Origin: Acidihalobacter yilgarnensis
Lineage (GTDB): Bacteria; Pseudomonadota; Gammaproteobacteria; DSM-5130; Acidihalobacteraceae
Assembly: GCF_001753245.1 (NCBI RefSeq)
Contig: NZ_CP017415.1
Coordinates: 620,001 to 684,000, forward strand
Direction: 5' to 3'
DNA: 64,000 bases
This document shows, one piece after another, positions 26,407-34,186 of this stretch. Numbering within the stretch: the first letter of the stretch is position 1; every line of letters begins with the position of its first letter. The position numbers and the translations under genes are program-made. Below the pieces are notes generated by a model, which saw nothing but the letters and a program-made list of their open reading frames with translations, was not told the DNA's origin and did no database searches.

Positions 26407-27501
26407 TTACGCGGCCACGTACGCAGGGTAATCGATGTAACCTTTTTCGCCGCCGACATAGAAAGTGTCTTGGTCGGGTTCGGCCAGGGGGGCCCCGGTC
26501 GCAAAGCGCGCAGGCAGGTCCGGGTTGCTGATGAACAGTCGGCCGTAGGCGACCAGATCGGCGTGCCCCTGCGCGATCACTTCATTGCCGCGTGCCTGGT
26601 CGAAACCATTGTTGATCATCAGGGTGCCGTGGTAGCGCGGACGATAGTGCTGGGCCACGTGTGGGACCATATTGGGCATTTCGTCCACCGGGGCGAAGGG
26701 CTCCATCAAGTGGAGGTAGGCGAGCGCATAGTCGTTGAGACGTTCGATGACGTAATCGAATTGCGCACGGTTGTCACTCCCGGCGCCGATGTTGAACAGC
26801 CCGCTGGGAGATAGCCGGATGCCGACACGGTCGGCGCCCCAGATTGCGGTCACGGCATCCAGCACCTCGAATACGATGCGTGCGCGATTTTCGATGTTGC
26901 CGCCGTACTCGTCGGTACGTTGGTTGCTCGAATCGATGAGGAATTGATTGAGCAGATAGCCATTCGCGGCGTGTACTTCGATGCCGTCGAACCCTGCTTC
27001 CAGGGCGCAGCGTGCGGCGCGCACGTAGTCCTCGATGATGCCCTTGATCTCGCTATGATCCAGTGCTCGCGGCGTGACTGTCGGCTTCTGGCTGAAATCG
27101 GGCGCGTACAGCGTGGTTTCCGGGTTGACGGCCGAGGGCGCCACCGGTAGTTCGCCAGCATGGAAGTCTGGTAGGGAGATGCGCCCGACGTGCCAGAGTT
27201 GGCAGAAGATGTGCCCGCCTGCTGCGTGTACGGCATCGGTGACGTGGCGCCAGCCGGCCACTTGCGCATCCGAATAAATGCCGGGTGTGTTCGGGTAACC
27301 CACGCCCTGGGGCGAGATCTGGCTGGCTTCGGTGATGATCAGGCCGGCACCTGCGCGCTGGGTGTAGTAGGTGGTGTGTAGTTCGGTCGGCGCGTGTTCG
27401 GGATTGGTCGCGCGATTGCGCGTCAGCGGCGACATGGCGACGCGGTTGGGTAAATTGTAGCGGCCGAGTTTGACCGGGTTGAGCAGGGCTTGATCGGACA
27501 T
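26407..27501 (-). CDS. Old Yellow Enzyme family ene-reductase, NemA-like
   Basis: A 364-residue FMN-dependent alkene reductase. LLNPVKLGRYNLPNRVAMSPL is the N-terminal FMN-binding strand, QLWHVGR and VHAANGYLLNQFL carry the conserved substrate-binding residues (H-x-x-N), and AYGRLFISNPDL binds the FMN phosphate. The family uses NADPH to reduce electrophilic alkenes, maleimides, nitroesters or quinones. Start ATG at 27501 has AAGGAG seven bases upstream. The ArsR-type regulator gene lies just upstream on the same strand, a layout like Escherichia coli nemR-nemA, though with a different regulator family. Confidence 0.92.
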   Translation of the reverse strand: MSDQALLNPVKLGRYNLPNRVAMSPLTRNRATNPEHAPTELHTTYYTQRAGAGLIITEASQISPQGVGYPNTPGIYSDAQVAGWRHVTDAVHAAGGHIFCQLWHVGRISLPDFHAGELPVAPSAVNPETTLYAPDFSQKPTVTPRALDHSEIKGIIEDYVRAARCALEAGFDGIEVHAANGYLLNQFLIDSSNQRTDEYGGNIENRARIVFEVLDAVTAIWGADRVGIRLSPSGLFNIGAGSDNRAQFDYVIERLNDYALAYLHLMEPFAPVDEMPNMVPHVAQHYRPRYHGTLMINNGFDQARGNEVIAQGHADLVAYGRLFISNPDLPARFATGAPLAEPDQDTFYVGGEKGYIDYPAYVAA

Positions 27502-27574
27502 GTGCGACTCCTTGGAGCGTGTGAAGGCATCGGGTCGTGTTCCCGTGCCGGGCATGATGTCGGGTTAAATCGTA

Positions 27575-27594
27575 ATATCTAGGAACATAGATGT
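27575..27594. promoter_or_regulatory. Candidate second ArsR operator upstream of the OYE gene
   Basis: ATATCTA at 27575-27581 faces TAGATGT at 27588-27594 across six bases, an imperfect inverted repeat (6 of 7 pairs). It shares the core AATATCTAG with the perfect palindrome upstream of the regulator gene. Its position between regulator and oxidoreductase genes fits an operator. Confidence 0.5.
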
Positions 27595-27627
27595 ATGCGT
27601 TCGGTTCCAGGCCAGCCCCGTCAGGGC

Positions 27628-27933
27628 TCAAATTTGGCCGGTGAAGAAATCTCCGAGTGCGCGCAGCGTCGCTTCGTTGCGGCGGTAGTAGGTCCATGGG
27701 CCTATACGTCGTGCCTCCACGAGTCCCGCGCGCTGCAGCAGGCTGAGGTAGCTGGAGACGGTGGATTGCGAAAGTCCGAGTTTTTCCTGGATCGCACCTA
27801 CGCAGACCCCGTGTTCGTGCACGCGGCTGAGTGTTTCGTGGCCAGCGAAGTGGCGTTCCGGCTCCTTGAGCAGATCGAGTATCTGCAGGCGGGAGGCGTT
27901 TGAGAGCGCCTTGAATACGGTGACGTGATCCAT
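27628..27933 (-). CDS. ArsR family transcriptional regulator
   Basis: A 101-residue winged-helix repressor: FKALSNASRLQILDLLKEPE, recognition helix region LGLSQSTVSSYLSLLQRAGLVEA, then the beta-wing RRIGPWTYYRRNE. The usual metal-binding ELCVCDL motif is absent; the only cysteine is in HGVCVGAIQEKLG, at the equivalent helix. A single thiol at that place could sense electrophiles or oxidants, not metals. ATG at 27933 is the family start. It heads a transcript with the Old Yellow Enzyme gene, and palindromic sites lie on both sides, so it is likely autoregulatory and controls OYE. Confidence 0.87.
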   Translation of the reverse strand: MDHVTVFKALSNASRLQILDLLKEPERHFAGHETLSRVHEHGVCVGAIQEKLGLSQSTVSSYLSLLQRAGLVEARRIGPWTYYRRNEATLRALGDFFTGQI

Positions 27934-27968
27934 GGGGGGCCAGTATACGCCAAGGTGGCGTAATATCG

Positions 27969-27984
27969 AAATATCTAGATATTT
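27969..27984. promoter_or_regulatory. Palindromic ArsR operator
   Basis: AAATATCTAGATATTT is a perfect 16-bp palindrome centred about 43 bases upstream of the ArsR start codon. ArsR dimers bind AT-rich dyads of this size overlapping their own promoter. Confidence 0.65.
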
Positions 27985-28056
27985 GTTTTTATGGTCTCGT
28001 TGATTGAGCCGGCTGGCTGAAGGATGATGCGCTTGCGGTTCGATGGCGAGGTTTAG

Positions 28057-28707
28057 ATGACCGAGGCGGTTTTGATACTGGCGATAGTGCTCTGCTTTGG
28101 GGGCATGTTTTCGCTCTGGCGTGGTTGGCGTCACCTCGTTGCTAGGCGTCCATTGCGTGCGGGTGGGAGAGGGAGTATCGGATTGATACTGCTCGCCGTC
28201 GCGACCCTGGCGAGTCTTGCGGCATTGGATTTGGCGGGTTATCAGCGGTTGACGGCCGAGCGGCCGGTCGCGGTGATCCGCTTCGCTGCAGCCGGCCCGG
28301 CCACATACACCGCCCGCCTGACTACGGCATTCGGGGAAACAGCGAGCTACCGGCTGCTTGGGCAGGACTGGCGTCTGGACGCACGCGTGCTCAAATGGCG
28401 GGCCTGGGCCACGTTGCTTGGTTTCGAGCCTTTGTATCAGCTGCGCCGTCTGTCTGGGCGTTATGCATCGGTGGCAGATGCGCAAAGCCGGCCGCATACG
28501 GTCTATGCCATTGGACATGACCGTGGCCTCGACGTATGGATGTGGGCGCGCCGGCTGCACTTGTCCTTCGTCGATGCGGTGTATGGCAGTTCGGTCTACC
28601 TGCCGATGGCTGCCGGCGCCGAGTATCGCGTCAGTCTCGGCCCTACGGGGCTGATTGCCCGGCCGGAGAACGAGGCCGCGCGCCAGGCGGTAGCCGGCTG
28701 GCGCTGA
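28057..28707 (+). CDS. Conserved hypothetical membrane protein
   Basis: A 216-residue protein with two N-terminal hydrophobic helices (ILAIVLCFGGMFSLW and IGLILLAVATLASLAALDL) and a C-terminal soluble part of about 150 residues, probably periplasmic. The soluble part contains the stretch LLGQDWRLDARVLKWRAWATL and ends in a mixed beta pattern. I do not recognise a characterised family. ATG at 28057 is the first in a frame that matches the coding pattern. It stands alone between the ArsR gene and a converging 2OG-Fe(II) oxygenase gene, so context does not reveal the role. Confidence 0.7.
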   Translation: MTEAVLILAIVLCFGGMFSLWRGWRHLVARRPLRAGGRGSIGLILLAVATLASLAALDLAGYQRLTAERPVAVIRFAAAGPATYTARLTTAFGETASYRLLGQDWRLDARVLKWRAWATLLGFEPLYQLRRLSGRYASVADAQSRPHTVYAIGHDRGLDVWMWARRLHLSFVDAVYGSSVYLPMAAGAEYRVSLGPTGLIARPENEAARQAVAGWR

Positions 28708-28711
28708 GTTG

Positions 28712-29512
28712 TCAGATCCACAGCGCGCGTGGACCGAAATACGCCATGTCCTTGGTTCGCCGTGCAAGATCGGAAAACAGACTCGCGGAAGGATCGGTGC
28801 AATAAGTCATGCTGATGAGTACGCGGCGTTCGTCTGCCGCCAGCGGCGTGACGCGATGTAATACCCGGCAACCTTCAAAGATCACCAAGGTGTTGGGGGG
28901 CGTGGGAACGGCCACCGTTTCGCCGGCTTGTCGTGCGTGGAGGGTGGCCGAGGAGAGTCCACCGGGTGCCCGACCTTGATTTTCCACGGACAGGAGCACG
29001 GTGAAGTGGCGGCCCTGATAGAAGTCGTAGTCGTAGTGCCAGCCGATATGGTCGCCGGGGCGTTCGTAAAGGAGCACCGAACAGGCGCTTTGGTCGCCGA
29101 CAGGGACCGGTACCAGAAGCTCGCCGACGATGCGTGAGCACAATGCCTGCAGGTCCGCTGACAGATAAAATCCGATGACCTCTGGCGCAACCGCAAGCAA
29201 GGTATCGTAGGACAGAGTGCCGCCGCGCTTGTGCCCAGGAATCAGACTGCGGTCGGCGGTGTGGCCCGCGAGGCCTGCCTCGCGCAGGGCGACAAAATTC
29301 GCCGGCGGCAGGCAGTTCGGGATGCTGGCGAGGTGTTCGGCAAAATCAGGGGGATCGCTCGCGAGGTTCGGGGCGGGATGGCTGTCCTGCCAGGCTTGAA
29401 TTGCCGGCATGGCCTTGGAGACACGGCTGAGCCGGGTTTGCTGCCGGGAAAAGCGAAGCCAGGCGTAGGCCAGACCGAGTGTGGACAGGGTAAAGCCGAG
29501 GGCGAGAAACAT
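28712..29512 (-). CDS. Membrane-anchored 2-oxoglutarate/Fe(II) oxygenase
   Basis: A 266-residue protein. Residues 1-18 form a signal-anchor helix (MFLALGFTLSTLGLAYAW). The C-terminal jelly-roll has the iron ligands H-x-D in GWHYDYDFYQGRHFTVLLS and the distal histidine in RVLHRVTPLAADERRVLISM, the arginine of which binds 2-oxoglutarate. The domain belongs to the prolyl-hydroxylase-like class that oxidises proteins, lipids or small molecules. The substrate is unknown. The gene converges on the hypothetical membrane protein gene, with only a few bases between them, and starts 98 bases from the divergent flavoprotein gene. Confidence 0.8.
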   Translation of the reverse strand: MFLALGFTLSTLGLAYAWLRFSRQQTRLSRVSKAMPAIQAWQDSHPAPNLASDPPDFAEHLASIPNCLPPANFVALREAGLAGHTADRSLIPGHKRGGTLSYDTLLAVAPEVIGFYLSADLQALCSRIVGELLVPVPVGDQSACSVLLYERPGDHIGWHYDYDFYQGRHFTVLLSVENQGRAPGGLSSATLHARQAGETVAVPTPPNTLVIFEGCRVLHRVTPLAADERRVLISMTYCTDPSASLFSDLARRTKDMAYFGPRALWI

Positions 29513-29610
29513 GGCATACTCCGGGCGCTGATGAACAAGGCAGAGCCGATTTTCAGGATGACCAAATTACCGGATGCGTTTTACAGAAATGTAACCACGC
29601 GGGCGAATAG

Positions 29611-30816
29611 ATGCGTTTCGATGTCATCGTAATCGGTGCCGGTGCGGCCGGTATGATGTGCGCCGCCGAGGCCGGTATCCGCGGAAGGCGTGTTCTGCTT
29701 GTCGATCATGCCGAGCGCATCGGCGAGCGCATCCGCGTCTCCGGTGGCGGGCGTTGCAATTTCACCAACCGAGAGGTTGGTCCGGAGAATTACCTTTCCC
29801 GCAACCCTCATTTTTGTCGCTCGGCACTCGCGCGCTTCACCCCCTGGGATTTTATCGCCCGTGTCGAACGGCGTGGCATCGCTTACCACGAACGCGATCA
29901 CGGGCAGCTGTTTTGCGACGATACGGCCCAGGCGATCATTGATCTGTTGCGCGGCGACTGTGACGAAGCTGGCGTGCAGTGGGCGCAGCCTTGTGCAGTG
30001 CAACGTGTGCGACATTTGGGTGTTGTGGGAGAAGAGCGCTTCGAGGTCGAAACCGATGAGGGTATCTTCAGAACGACTTCGTTGGTGATCGCGACCGGGG
30101 GGCTGGCGGTGCCCAAAATGGGGGCGACACCCTTCGGTTATCGCCTGGCTGAGCAGTTCGGTTTGCCTGTGGTGCCGCCGATGGCGGCGCTGGTGCCGCT
30201 CGCGTTGCCGCCCGAGATGTTGGCGCAGCTCAAGCCGCTTTCCGGGGTGTCCGTGGCAGCGGCAGCGCAGGCGCCACCCGCCTCGCCAGAATTTCGGGAG
30301 GCCGTGTTGTTAACCCATCGGGGCGTATCGGGTCCCGCCATCCTGCAAGTATCGAGTTATTGGCAGTTCCAGGCCGCCACGGGGGCTCAAGGGCCGGTGC
30401 ATGTCGATCTGCTGCCGGGCGAGGATGCCGCTGGTTGGCTGGCGGGACGGCAGCGTTCGCGAGCGTTGTTGTCCACCTTGCTGGGAGAACGTCTGCCGAG
30501 GCGTTTCGCCCAAGCATGGTGCGCGCTTGCCGGCGGCGATCGGCCACTCGATACCTATGCATTGCGCGATCTCGAAGCGCTGGGTGACAGGCTCAACGCC
30601 TGGTCGCTTACACCCTCGGGCACGCTTGGTTATGCCAAAGCGGAGGTGACGCTGGGTGGTGTCGATACCGATGCGCTTTCATCCAAGACGATGGAGGCTC
30701 GCGAGATACCGGGCCTTTACTTCGTCGGCGAGGTAATCGATGTCACGGGTTGGTTGGGCGGCTATAATTTCCAGTGGGCGTGGTCTTCCGGCTGGGTAGC
30801 CGGACAATTCGCCTGA
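29611..30816 (+). CDS. BaiN/HI0933 family NAD(P)/FAD-dependent oxidoreductase
   Basis: A 401-residue flavoprotein. VIVIGAGAAGMMCAAEAG is the dinucleotide-binding GxGxxG loop, RIRVSGGGRCNFTN is the family hallmark after the FAD strand, and GLYFVGEVIDVTGWLGGYNFQWAWSSG forms the C-terminal FAD-binding segment. This family (YhiN, HI0933, BaiN) is found in most bacteria; the only known activity is reduction of bile-acid intermediates by a gut homologue, so the general substrate is not known. ATG at 29611 gives the correct N-terminus. A GC hairpin follows the stop. Confidence 0.9.
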   Translation: MRFDVIVIGAGAAGMMCAAEAGIRGRRVLLVDHAERIGERIRVSGGGRCNFTNREVGPENYLSRNPHFCRSALARFTPWDFIARVERRGIAYHERDHGQLFCDDTAQAIIDLLRGDCDEAGVQWAQPCAVQRVRHLGVVGEERFEVETDEGIFRTTSLVIATGGLAVPKMGATPFGYRLAEQFGLPVVPPMAALVPLALPPEMLAQLKPLSGVSVAAAAQAPPASPEFREAVLLTHRGVSGPAILQVSSYWQFQAATGAQGPVHVDLLPGEDAAGWLAGRQRSRALLSTLLGERLPRRFAQAWCALAGGDRPLDTYALRDLEALGDRLNAWSLTPSGTLGYAKAEVTLGGVDTDALSSKTMEAREIPGLYFVGEVIDVTGWLGGYNFQWAWSSGWVAGQFA

Positions 30817-30820
30817 GTCC

Positions 30821-30836
30821 CCCCGGTCTTCCGGGG
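30821..30836 (+). terminator. GC hairpin after the BaiN-like gene
   Basis: CCCCGG (30821-30826) and CCGGGG (30831-30836) with loop TCTT form a stable short stem five bases past the stop codon. No clear T-run follows, so it may be a weak or factor-dependent terminator, or part of the deaD leader. Confidence 0.4.
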
Positions 30837-30920
30837 TGCAATCGATTTGAAATAAACCGCGAATTGACCGGCCTGTTCGGATACAATGCGCGCCCTTGTT
30901 CTTATTGGCCCGCGTTTTTT

Positions 30921-32870
30921 ATGACCCGGGCCCTCGCCAGTAGGCCCGCCGATGTCCGCAGTTCCCCCCAGCGCTTTGCCGATCTGGCGCTCGCGCCCGC
31001 CATCCTTAAGGCCGTTGAAGAAATCGGCTACGAGGCGCCTTCGCCAATTCAGGCGCAGAGCATACCGCCGTTGCTGGAAGGCCGCGATTTGATCGGTATG
31101 GCGCAGACCGGCACAGGCAAGACCGCGGCCTTCGCGCTGCCGCTGCTCAGCCGACTTGACCTCTCCCGAGCAGAGCCACAGATTCTGGTGCTGACACCCA
31201 CCCGCGAGCTGGCGATTCAGGTCGCTGAGGCGATGCAGACCTATGCACGCCATCTCAAGGGATTCCACATCCTGCCCGTGTACGGTGGCCAGGGTATGGA
31301 TACGCAGTTGCGACAGCTGCGTCGCGGCGCACATGTCATCGTCGGTACGCCGGGGCGAGTCCAGGATCATCTACGTCGGCGCACGCTTTCGCTCGCAGGT
31401 CTATCGGCGTTGGTATTGGATGAGGCCGACGAGATGTTGCGCATGGGTTTCATCGACGACGTCGAGGCGATCCTGACGCATACGCCGGCCAAACGTCAGG
31501 TGGCATTGTTCTCGGCTACGATGCCCGATGCCATCCGACGGGTGGCACGCACCCATCTGCGCGACCCGGTAGAAATTCGTATCCAGTCGAAAACGACCAC
31601 AGTGGCGACCATCAATCAGCGTTATTGGCTGGTCAGTGGTGCGCATAAACTCGACGCGTTGACGCGCATGCTTGAGGTCGAGGATACCGACGCGCTAATC
31701 ATTTTCGTGCGCACCAAGACCGCTACGGCAGAGCTGGCAGAGAAGCTTGAAGCACGCGGTTATGCTTGTTCGGCACTCAACGGTGACATGAACCAGCAGC
31801 AGCGCGAGAAGACCGTTGAGCGTCTTAAGTCGGGTGGCTTGGACATCGTGGTGGCAACCGACGTCGCCGCACGCGGTCTGGATGTGCCACGTATTAGTCA
31901 TGTGATCAATTACGACATTCCAAACGATACCGAGGCTTATGTGCATCGTATCGGCCGGACCGGCCGGGCGGGGCGCAAGGGTGAGGCGATCTTGTTCGTG
32001 GCGCCAAGGGAAAGGCGTATGTTGCGCTCGATCGAAATCGCCACAAGTCAGCCGATTTCGCAAATGCAGCTGCCGAGTCAGGAGGCTATTGCCGACCGTC
32101 GCGTGGCGCAGTTCAAGCAGCAAATCAGCGAGGCGCTCGAATCACAGGAATTAGCGCCTTTCGAGACGTTGGTCGAGTCCTATCAGGCCGAGCACGACGT
32201 CGGCCCGGCCGAGATTGCCGCGGCGCTGGTCTATTTGCTGCAGCGAGAGCGGCCGCTGTTCGCGCCGGTAAGACCCGCGAACTCGCCATCGGCTGCGCCC
32301 CGGCCCGAACCTAGGGTAAGTGAATCGTCGGCAGGTGATGCCTCGGCCAAGAAGCGTTCCGCCAAGCGCGACGTCCCGAGCATGATGCGTTACCGTCTGG
32401 ATGTCGGTCGCGAACATGGTGTGCAGCCCAAGCACATCGTTGGCGCGATCGCCAATGAGGCCGGCGTGGAGAGTCGCCATATCGGTCAGATCAAACTGTT
32501 CGACGATTACAGCACCGTGGAATTACCCGAGGGCATGCCGAAGGACATCTTCAGGCACTTGCAGAAGGTGTGGGTATGCGGCCGGCCGCTGCAGATCAGC
32601 GAATTTGGCGGCGGCGATACGACAGGGGAGGCCCCTGCGCGCAAGCGTTCGGCTGCGGCGTCGCCGCGGCCGAAGGCAGGTAAGGGGGCTGGGGCGAAGT
32701 CGGGTGCTAAGCCTGCTTCGAGGACCCCTACCCGACCCAGTGATCGAGCGGCTGCCAAGCGCGGTAAGCCCGGCGCCGCCAAGGGTCGAACAGCCACTGC
32801 TTCGGGTGCTCCGCGAACCACGCCACGGCCGCAACTGGGCGTGAAGAAGCAGACGAAGGATGAGGGATAA
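30921..32870 (+). CDS. deaD: ATP-dependent RNA helicase DeaD/CsdA
   Basis: A 649-residue DEAD-box helicase. Motifs in order: Q motif SPIQAQSIP, Walker [31 protein letters not shown], then the second RecA fold ending [12 protein letters not shown]. Residues about 480-560 match the DbpA-type RNA-binding fold (RYRLDVGREHGVQPKHIVGAI, VELPEGMP). A basic Ala/Lys/Arg-rich tail of about 90 residues completes it. This is the DeaD/CsdA layout, which unwinds RNA during ribosome assembly and mRNA decay at low temperature. ATG at 30921 fits the family; the cold-shock protein gene next door fits a cold-adaptation role. Confidence 0.92.
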   Translation: MTRALASRPADVRSSPQRFADLALAPAILKAVEEIGYEAPSPIQAQSIPPLLEGRDLIGMAQTGTGKTAAFALPLLSRLDLSRAEPQILVLTPTRELAIQVAEAMQTYARHLKGFHILPVYGGQGMDTQLRQLRRGAHVIVGTPGRVQDHLRRRTLSLAGLSALVLDEADEMLRMGFIDDVEAILTHTPAKRQVALFSATMPDAIRRVARTHLRDPVEIRIQSKTTTVATINQRYWLVSGAHKLDALTRMLEVEDTDALIIFVRTKTATAELAEKLEARGYACSALNGDMNQQQREKTVERLKSGGLDIVVATDVAARGLDVPRISHVINYDIPNDTEAYVHRIGRTGRAGRKGEAILFVAPRERRMLRSIEIATSQPISQMQLPSQEAIADRRVAQFKQQISEALESQELAPFETLVESYQAEHDVGPAEIAAALVYLLQRERPLFAPVRPANSPSAAPRPEPRVSESSAGDASAKKRSAKRDVPSMMRYRLDVGREHGVQPKHIVGAIANEAGVESRHIGQIKLFDDYSTVELPEGMPKDIFRHLQKVWVCGRPLQISEFGGGDTTGEAPARKRSAAASPRPKAGKGAGAKSGAKPASRTPTRPSDRAAAKRGKPGAAKGRTATASGAPRTTPRPQLGVKKQTKDEG

Positions 32871-32951
32871 CGCAGTCCAGCCCGTATCGGGCGCACGGCG
32901 TGGTAAATAGACAAGGGAGTGCCGAACGCGGCGACTGCCGGCTCGGGATGT

Positions 32952-32984
32952 AAAACTACGGAACCCTGCTAGCCGCAGGGTCCC
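32952..32984 (-). terminator. Intrinsic terminator of the cold-shock gene
   Basis: Read on the minus strand, a 10-bp stem (GGGACCCTGC with GCAGGGTTCC, one G-U pair) and a 5-base loop are followed by GTAGTTTTA. The site begins about 27 bases after the csp stop codon, a good match to a rho-independent terminator. Confidence 0.7.
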
Positions 32985-33010
32985 GTCATAATCCGGGTGA
33001 AGACCCTGAA

Positions 33011-33214
33011 TTACTGCGCGGTGACGTTCGCCGCTTGAGGACCCTTGGGACCCTGCTGAAGGTCAAAATTAACCTTCTGACCTTCCGCCAGGGTTTTGAA
33101 GCCCTGAGACTGAATCGCGCTGAAATGCACGAATACGTCATCACCACCGTTGTCCTGGGCAATGAAACCAAAGCCCTTGGACTCGTTGAACCACTTCACA
33201 GTACCTGTAGCCAT
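33011..33214 (-). CDS. CspA family cold-shock protein
   Basis: A 67-residue single cold-shock domain. [20 protein letters not shown] carries RNP1 (KGFGFI) and [10 protein letters not shown] carries RNP2 (VFVHF). It is a nucleic-acid chaperone that melts RNA structure in the cytoplasm. Length is exactly that of the family. ATG at 33214 gives MATGTVKWF; the eight residues upstream in frame are not part of the family. Two helicase genes elsewhere in the window (DeaD next door, RhlE) serve similar RNA-remodelling roles. Which Csp paralogue this is cannot be told. Confidence 0.95.
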   Translation of the reverse strand: MATGTVKWFNESKGFGFIAQDNGGDDVFVHFSAIQSQGFKTLAEGQKVNFDLQQGPKGPQAANVTAQ

Positions 33215-33538
33215 TTGATATTTACCTGGTGTTGCCAAATAAAGGATGTTGTTGACTGCAGCCGTGCAAAGGGGGTTAAGGGTGATGCCGAAGGGACAAC
33301 CAAAACAACCTTAGCGTGAGCTGCAGCGATTACAGTCTAGCCCATGGTTCTGGCGAATGCTAATGGTTTGTTTAGGGTTTGTACGCCCGCCGCGGCCAGC
33401 GCTGACGCGGGCTGCAGCCCTATGTATGATACCCGTTTGCCCACCTCCCGCAGGCCTTTCCGGGCACACCTTGAGCGATGCTCTGTCACACGTGTGACGT
33501 TGTTGCCGAGGCGCTGCCACCACCCGCCGAGTCGATCC
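33215..33538. other. Spacer between csp and dedA genes, leader region
   Basis: About 320 bases separate the divergent cold-shock and DedA genes. The part next to csp is expected to hold its promoter and the long 5' leader typical of cspA-type mRNAs. The DedA gene uses GTG at 33539 in the same region. No additional gene, hairpin with T-run or repeat is convincing. Confidence 0.4.
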
Positions 33539-34186
33539 GTGACAGCCCAGTACATCCAGCAATACATCGCGACACATCAGGCGTTTTTTCATACTTACGG
33601 TTATGCCGCCGCCTTCTTTCTGGTCTTGCTCGAGGACTTCGCCATGCCGTCGCCGGGCGAATTGGTCCTCATCGGCACTTCGCTGATTGCCTCTCAGGGT
33701 GGGCTGCATATCACGCCGCTGCTGCTGCTGGCTTGGTTGGGTGCTGTGATCGGCGACAATATTGGTTTCGCGATCGGACACTTCGGAGGGGCGCGACTGC
33801 TCGTGCGCTATGGTCGGCGGCTGGGCTTGACGCACGAGCGGCTTGATCGCGTGCATCGATTCTTTGAGCGTTATGGCGGCGAAGTGGTGCTGGTCGCGCG
33901 CTTCGTGCAGGGGGCACGTCAGCTCAACGGCATCGTAGCCGGTAGTGCAGGCATGCCCTGGCGCAGGTTTCTGATCTATAACGCCATCGGTGCTGCCCTG
34001 TGGGTAGGAGCTTGGGGTTATGGTGTTTACCTGCTGGGTAAACGCTTTTTCGATTATTTGCCATTGATCGAGCGGTTTTCCTTCTATCTGGGTGTGATGA
34101 TCGTCGTACTGCTGTTGGGTGGATTGCTGTGGTGGGCCTGGCGTCGCCGATCGCGTCGCAAGGTCGTTATCGAATCCGATGATTGA
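33539..34186 (+). CDS. DedA family membrane protein
   Basis: A 215-residue inner-membrane protein. [23 protein letters not shown] carries the acidic residue and P-S-P-G-E motif of the DedA/VTT domain. [27 protein letters not shown] and [24 protein letters not shown] give the essential arginine region. DedA proteins are thought to act as lipid scramblases or proton-dependent transporters needed for envelope and antimicrobial-peptide resistance. GTG at 33539 is selected from the homologous N-terminus; no ATG fits. The last codons overlap recQ (ATG at 34179), so the two are translationally coupled. Confidence 0.88.
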   Translation: MTAQYIQQYIATHQAFFHTYGYAAAFFLVLLEDFAMPSPGELVLIGTSLIASQGGLHITPLLLLAWLGAVIGDNIGFAIGHFGGARLLVRYGRRLGLTHERLDRVHRFFERYGGEVVLVARFVQGARQLNGIVAGSAGMPWRRFLIYNAIGAALWVGAWGYGVYLLGKRFFDYLPLIERFSFYLGVMIVVLLLGGLLWWAWRRRSRRKVVIESDD

